DNA of 64,000 nt. Source: Paracoccus aminovorans. Its GTDB lineage: Bacteria; Pseudomonadota; Alphaproteobacteria; Rhodobacterales; Rhodobacteraceae. The translations under genes and the position numbers were made by a program. Position 1 is the first letter of the stretch, and each line of letters begins with the position of its first letter. Shown here in pieces: positions 61,354 through 64,000 of the stretch. Under the pieces are notes generated by a model. The model was not told the origin of the DNA and did no database searches. It was given only the letters and a program-made list of their open reading frames with translations. The stretch spans positions 2,061,198 to 2,125,197 of the forward strand of contig NZ_KQ955208.1 in assembly GCF_001546115.1 (NCBI RefSeq). Direction: 5' to 3'.

Positions 61354-61530
61354 CGCACACTCCTTGCTCGCATGGATTGCCGGGCGGGCAGGGGACGTCG
61401 CGCCATGCCTGCCAATGGGTTCGCCGATTTTCAGACGGGTTTCCCGGCAAAAGCAAGGCGCATCTTTTGCGGTTGCAATGCCGAGGCGCGGCATTAGCCT
61501 GAACGCCTCGGGGCATCGACAGGGGAAACC

Positions 61531-63354
<1,824 letters not shown>

Positions 63355-63694
63355 GGGGGCGATTTCTCAGCTTTGCGGTCTTGCCTCAGCGTGTTGGATG
63401 TGCGCTGCGAATGGCAGCTATCGGGGAAAGACCAGTGGATCACAGCTGATAACCCAGCCTTTCACCTTAGGGCTATCGCCTTAGACGAGCCTGCGCGGGG
63501 GTTGCGACCTGCGGCCAATACCCTTTGCGAAGCCGCGTGCGGCGGTTCGATCCTTTGTGCTCCCGCCCTTGTGGAGGCGGCCGGACAGAGGATCAACGCA
63601 ATGTTTGCAACTGATTATGGAATGGTTTGTCTTGGGTTGTGATTTATCTTAAACCAATGGCGGAATCAGTAACATAATTCTGAAAGGTGCATGT
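63355..63694. other. AT-richer non-coding stretch after the ABC ATPase
   Basis: No gene that I can support. Base composition drops in GC relative to the preceding genes. An 89-codon frame at 63373-63642 has no recognisable features and no good ribosome-binding site. GAAAGG at about 63682 serves the next gene. Confidence 0.5.
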
Positions 63695-64000
63695 TTGTTG
63701 ACATTCTCTGAAGACGACACGGCTTATCGCTTCCTTACCAAAGCGGCGATTAACGCGATGAAGGCAGATGGTTGGAGCGTTGCCAAAGCTCCCGGCTTTG
63801 GAAGGTCAAATATCTGGAATATAAGTAAAGTGGCAAATCTGGTCGTGTATCTATCCGCACGACACAGAACAGGTGGATCGCTTACCAGCCGCTAGATCGT
63901 GGAGGAAAATGGAAGACGCTTGATGATGCTGATTTTGTATGCGTTTCAGCGTTTTCGTATGATGGCGATGGTGCTTCCCCGACCAATGTAGACATTCACC
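63695..64000 (+). pseudogene. Hypothetical protein gene, apparently frameshifted, running off the window
   Basis: The frame from TTG 63695 reads LTFSEDDTAYRFLTKAAINA and GFGRSNIWNISK, then drifts to a stop at 63895. From about 63823 the +1-shifted frame reads SGKSGRVSIRTTQNRWIAYQ and PLDRGGKWKTLDDADFVCVS to the window edge, which is protein-like. The two halves join naturally, so one base seems lost or gained at about 63815-63825. Family not recognised. AT-richer codon use suggests acquired DNA. Confidence 0.55.

Noticed and set aside
63373..63642. 89-codon frame after the ABC ATPase
   Set aside because: No ribosome-binding site, no recognisable motif, and composition unlike both neighbours.

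Overview
The window looks like a chromosome segment of a Paracoccus-type alphaproteobacterium (Rhodobacterales). It is GC-rich. It carries a TCA-cycle block (mdh, sucCD, sucA, sdhCDAB), an ethylmalonyl-CoA pathway pair (mesaconyl-CoA hydratase and a malyl-CoA thioesterase-like enzyme), a cckA gene of the alphaproteobacterial CtrA phosphorelay, a GAAC-N7-GAAC LexA box before recA, and DUF1127 genes. Genus assignment is inference from gene content, not from a marker comparison.

Layout. 1-5504 (minus): sucC, a small membrane protein, sucD, a family 2 glycosyltransferase and the N-terminal part of sucA. 5780-8239: an 819-residue RTX protein with a 129-residue tandem period, lying between sucC and mdh. 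9451-13358: TauE/SafE permease, malyl-CoA thioesterase-like protein, NnrU-like membrane protein, DUF1737 protein, mesaconyl-CoA hydratase and a secreted protein. 13574-17684: sdhCDA, two small lipoproteins and sdhB. 18184-23760: DUF1989 protein, UPF0173 hydrolase, gatCA, a lipoprotein, an AmpD-like amidase, a TetR regulator and a DUF1992 protein. 23761-25309 (minus): a DUF1127 gene, twelve tandem hairpins and rlmJ. 25663-36515: mrp, then the division/cell-wall cluster mraZ-rsmH-ftsL-ftsI-murE-murF-mraY-murD. 36678-45215: FadL-type porin, guaB with a decayed integrative element at its 3' end, a lytic transglycosylase, an RsmB-type methyltransferase and cckA. 45226-55865: sulfotransferase-like protein, recA, alaS, DUF1330, class II amidotransferase, a second DUF1127 gene, cyclase and CMD proteins, purA, DUF2842 and thiamine pyrophosphokinase. 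55903-63354: a dipeptide/oligopeptide ABC transporter with two paralogous binding proteins and a fused double ATPase. The last 650 bases are AT-richer and hold a gene that appears frameshifted.

The most striking feature is at 24573-25071. Twelve consecutive hairpins have stems that differ from copy to copy yet stay paired, while every loop is nearly invariant. On the minus strand the loop reads CCUCCUCCUCCCU, an anti-Shine-Dalgarno-like sequence. The array starts about 10 bases after the stop codon of a DUF1127 gene. This is the architecture of the CcsR/'cuckoo' small RNAs known from Rhodobacter sphaeroides, but here it is expanded to twelve units and runs directly into rlmJ. A second, unrelated-looking set of short tandem hairpins follows the other DUF1127 gene near 51300-51458.

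Regulatory links visible in the sequence include paired TGTGATCACA dyads, 21 bp centre to centre, upstream of both the suc and sdh operons; a full TTAA-N7-TTAA CtrA-type site before cckA; MraZ boxes and a 12-bp hairpin in the mraZ leader; a LexA box at recA; and an apparently leaderless, self-operated tetR gene.
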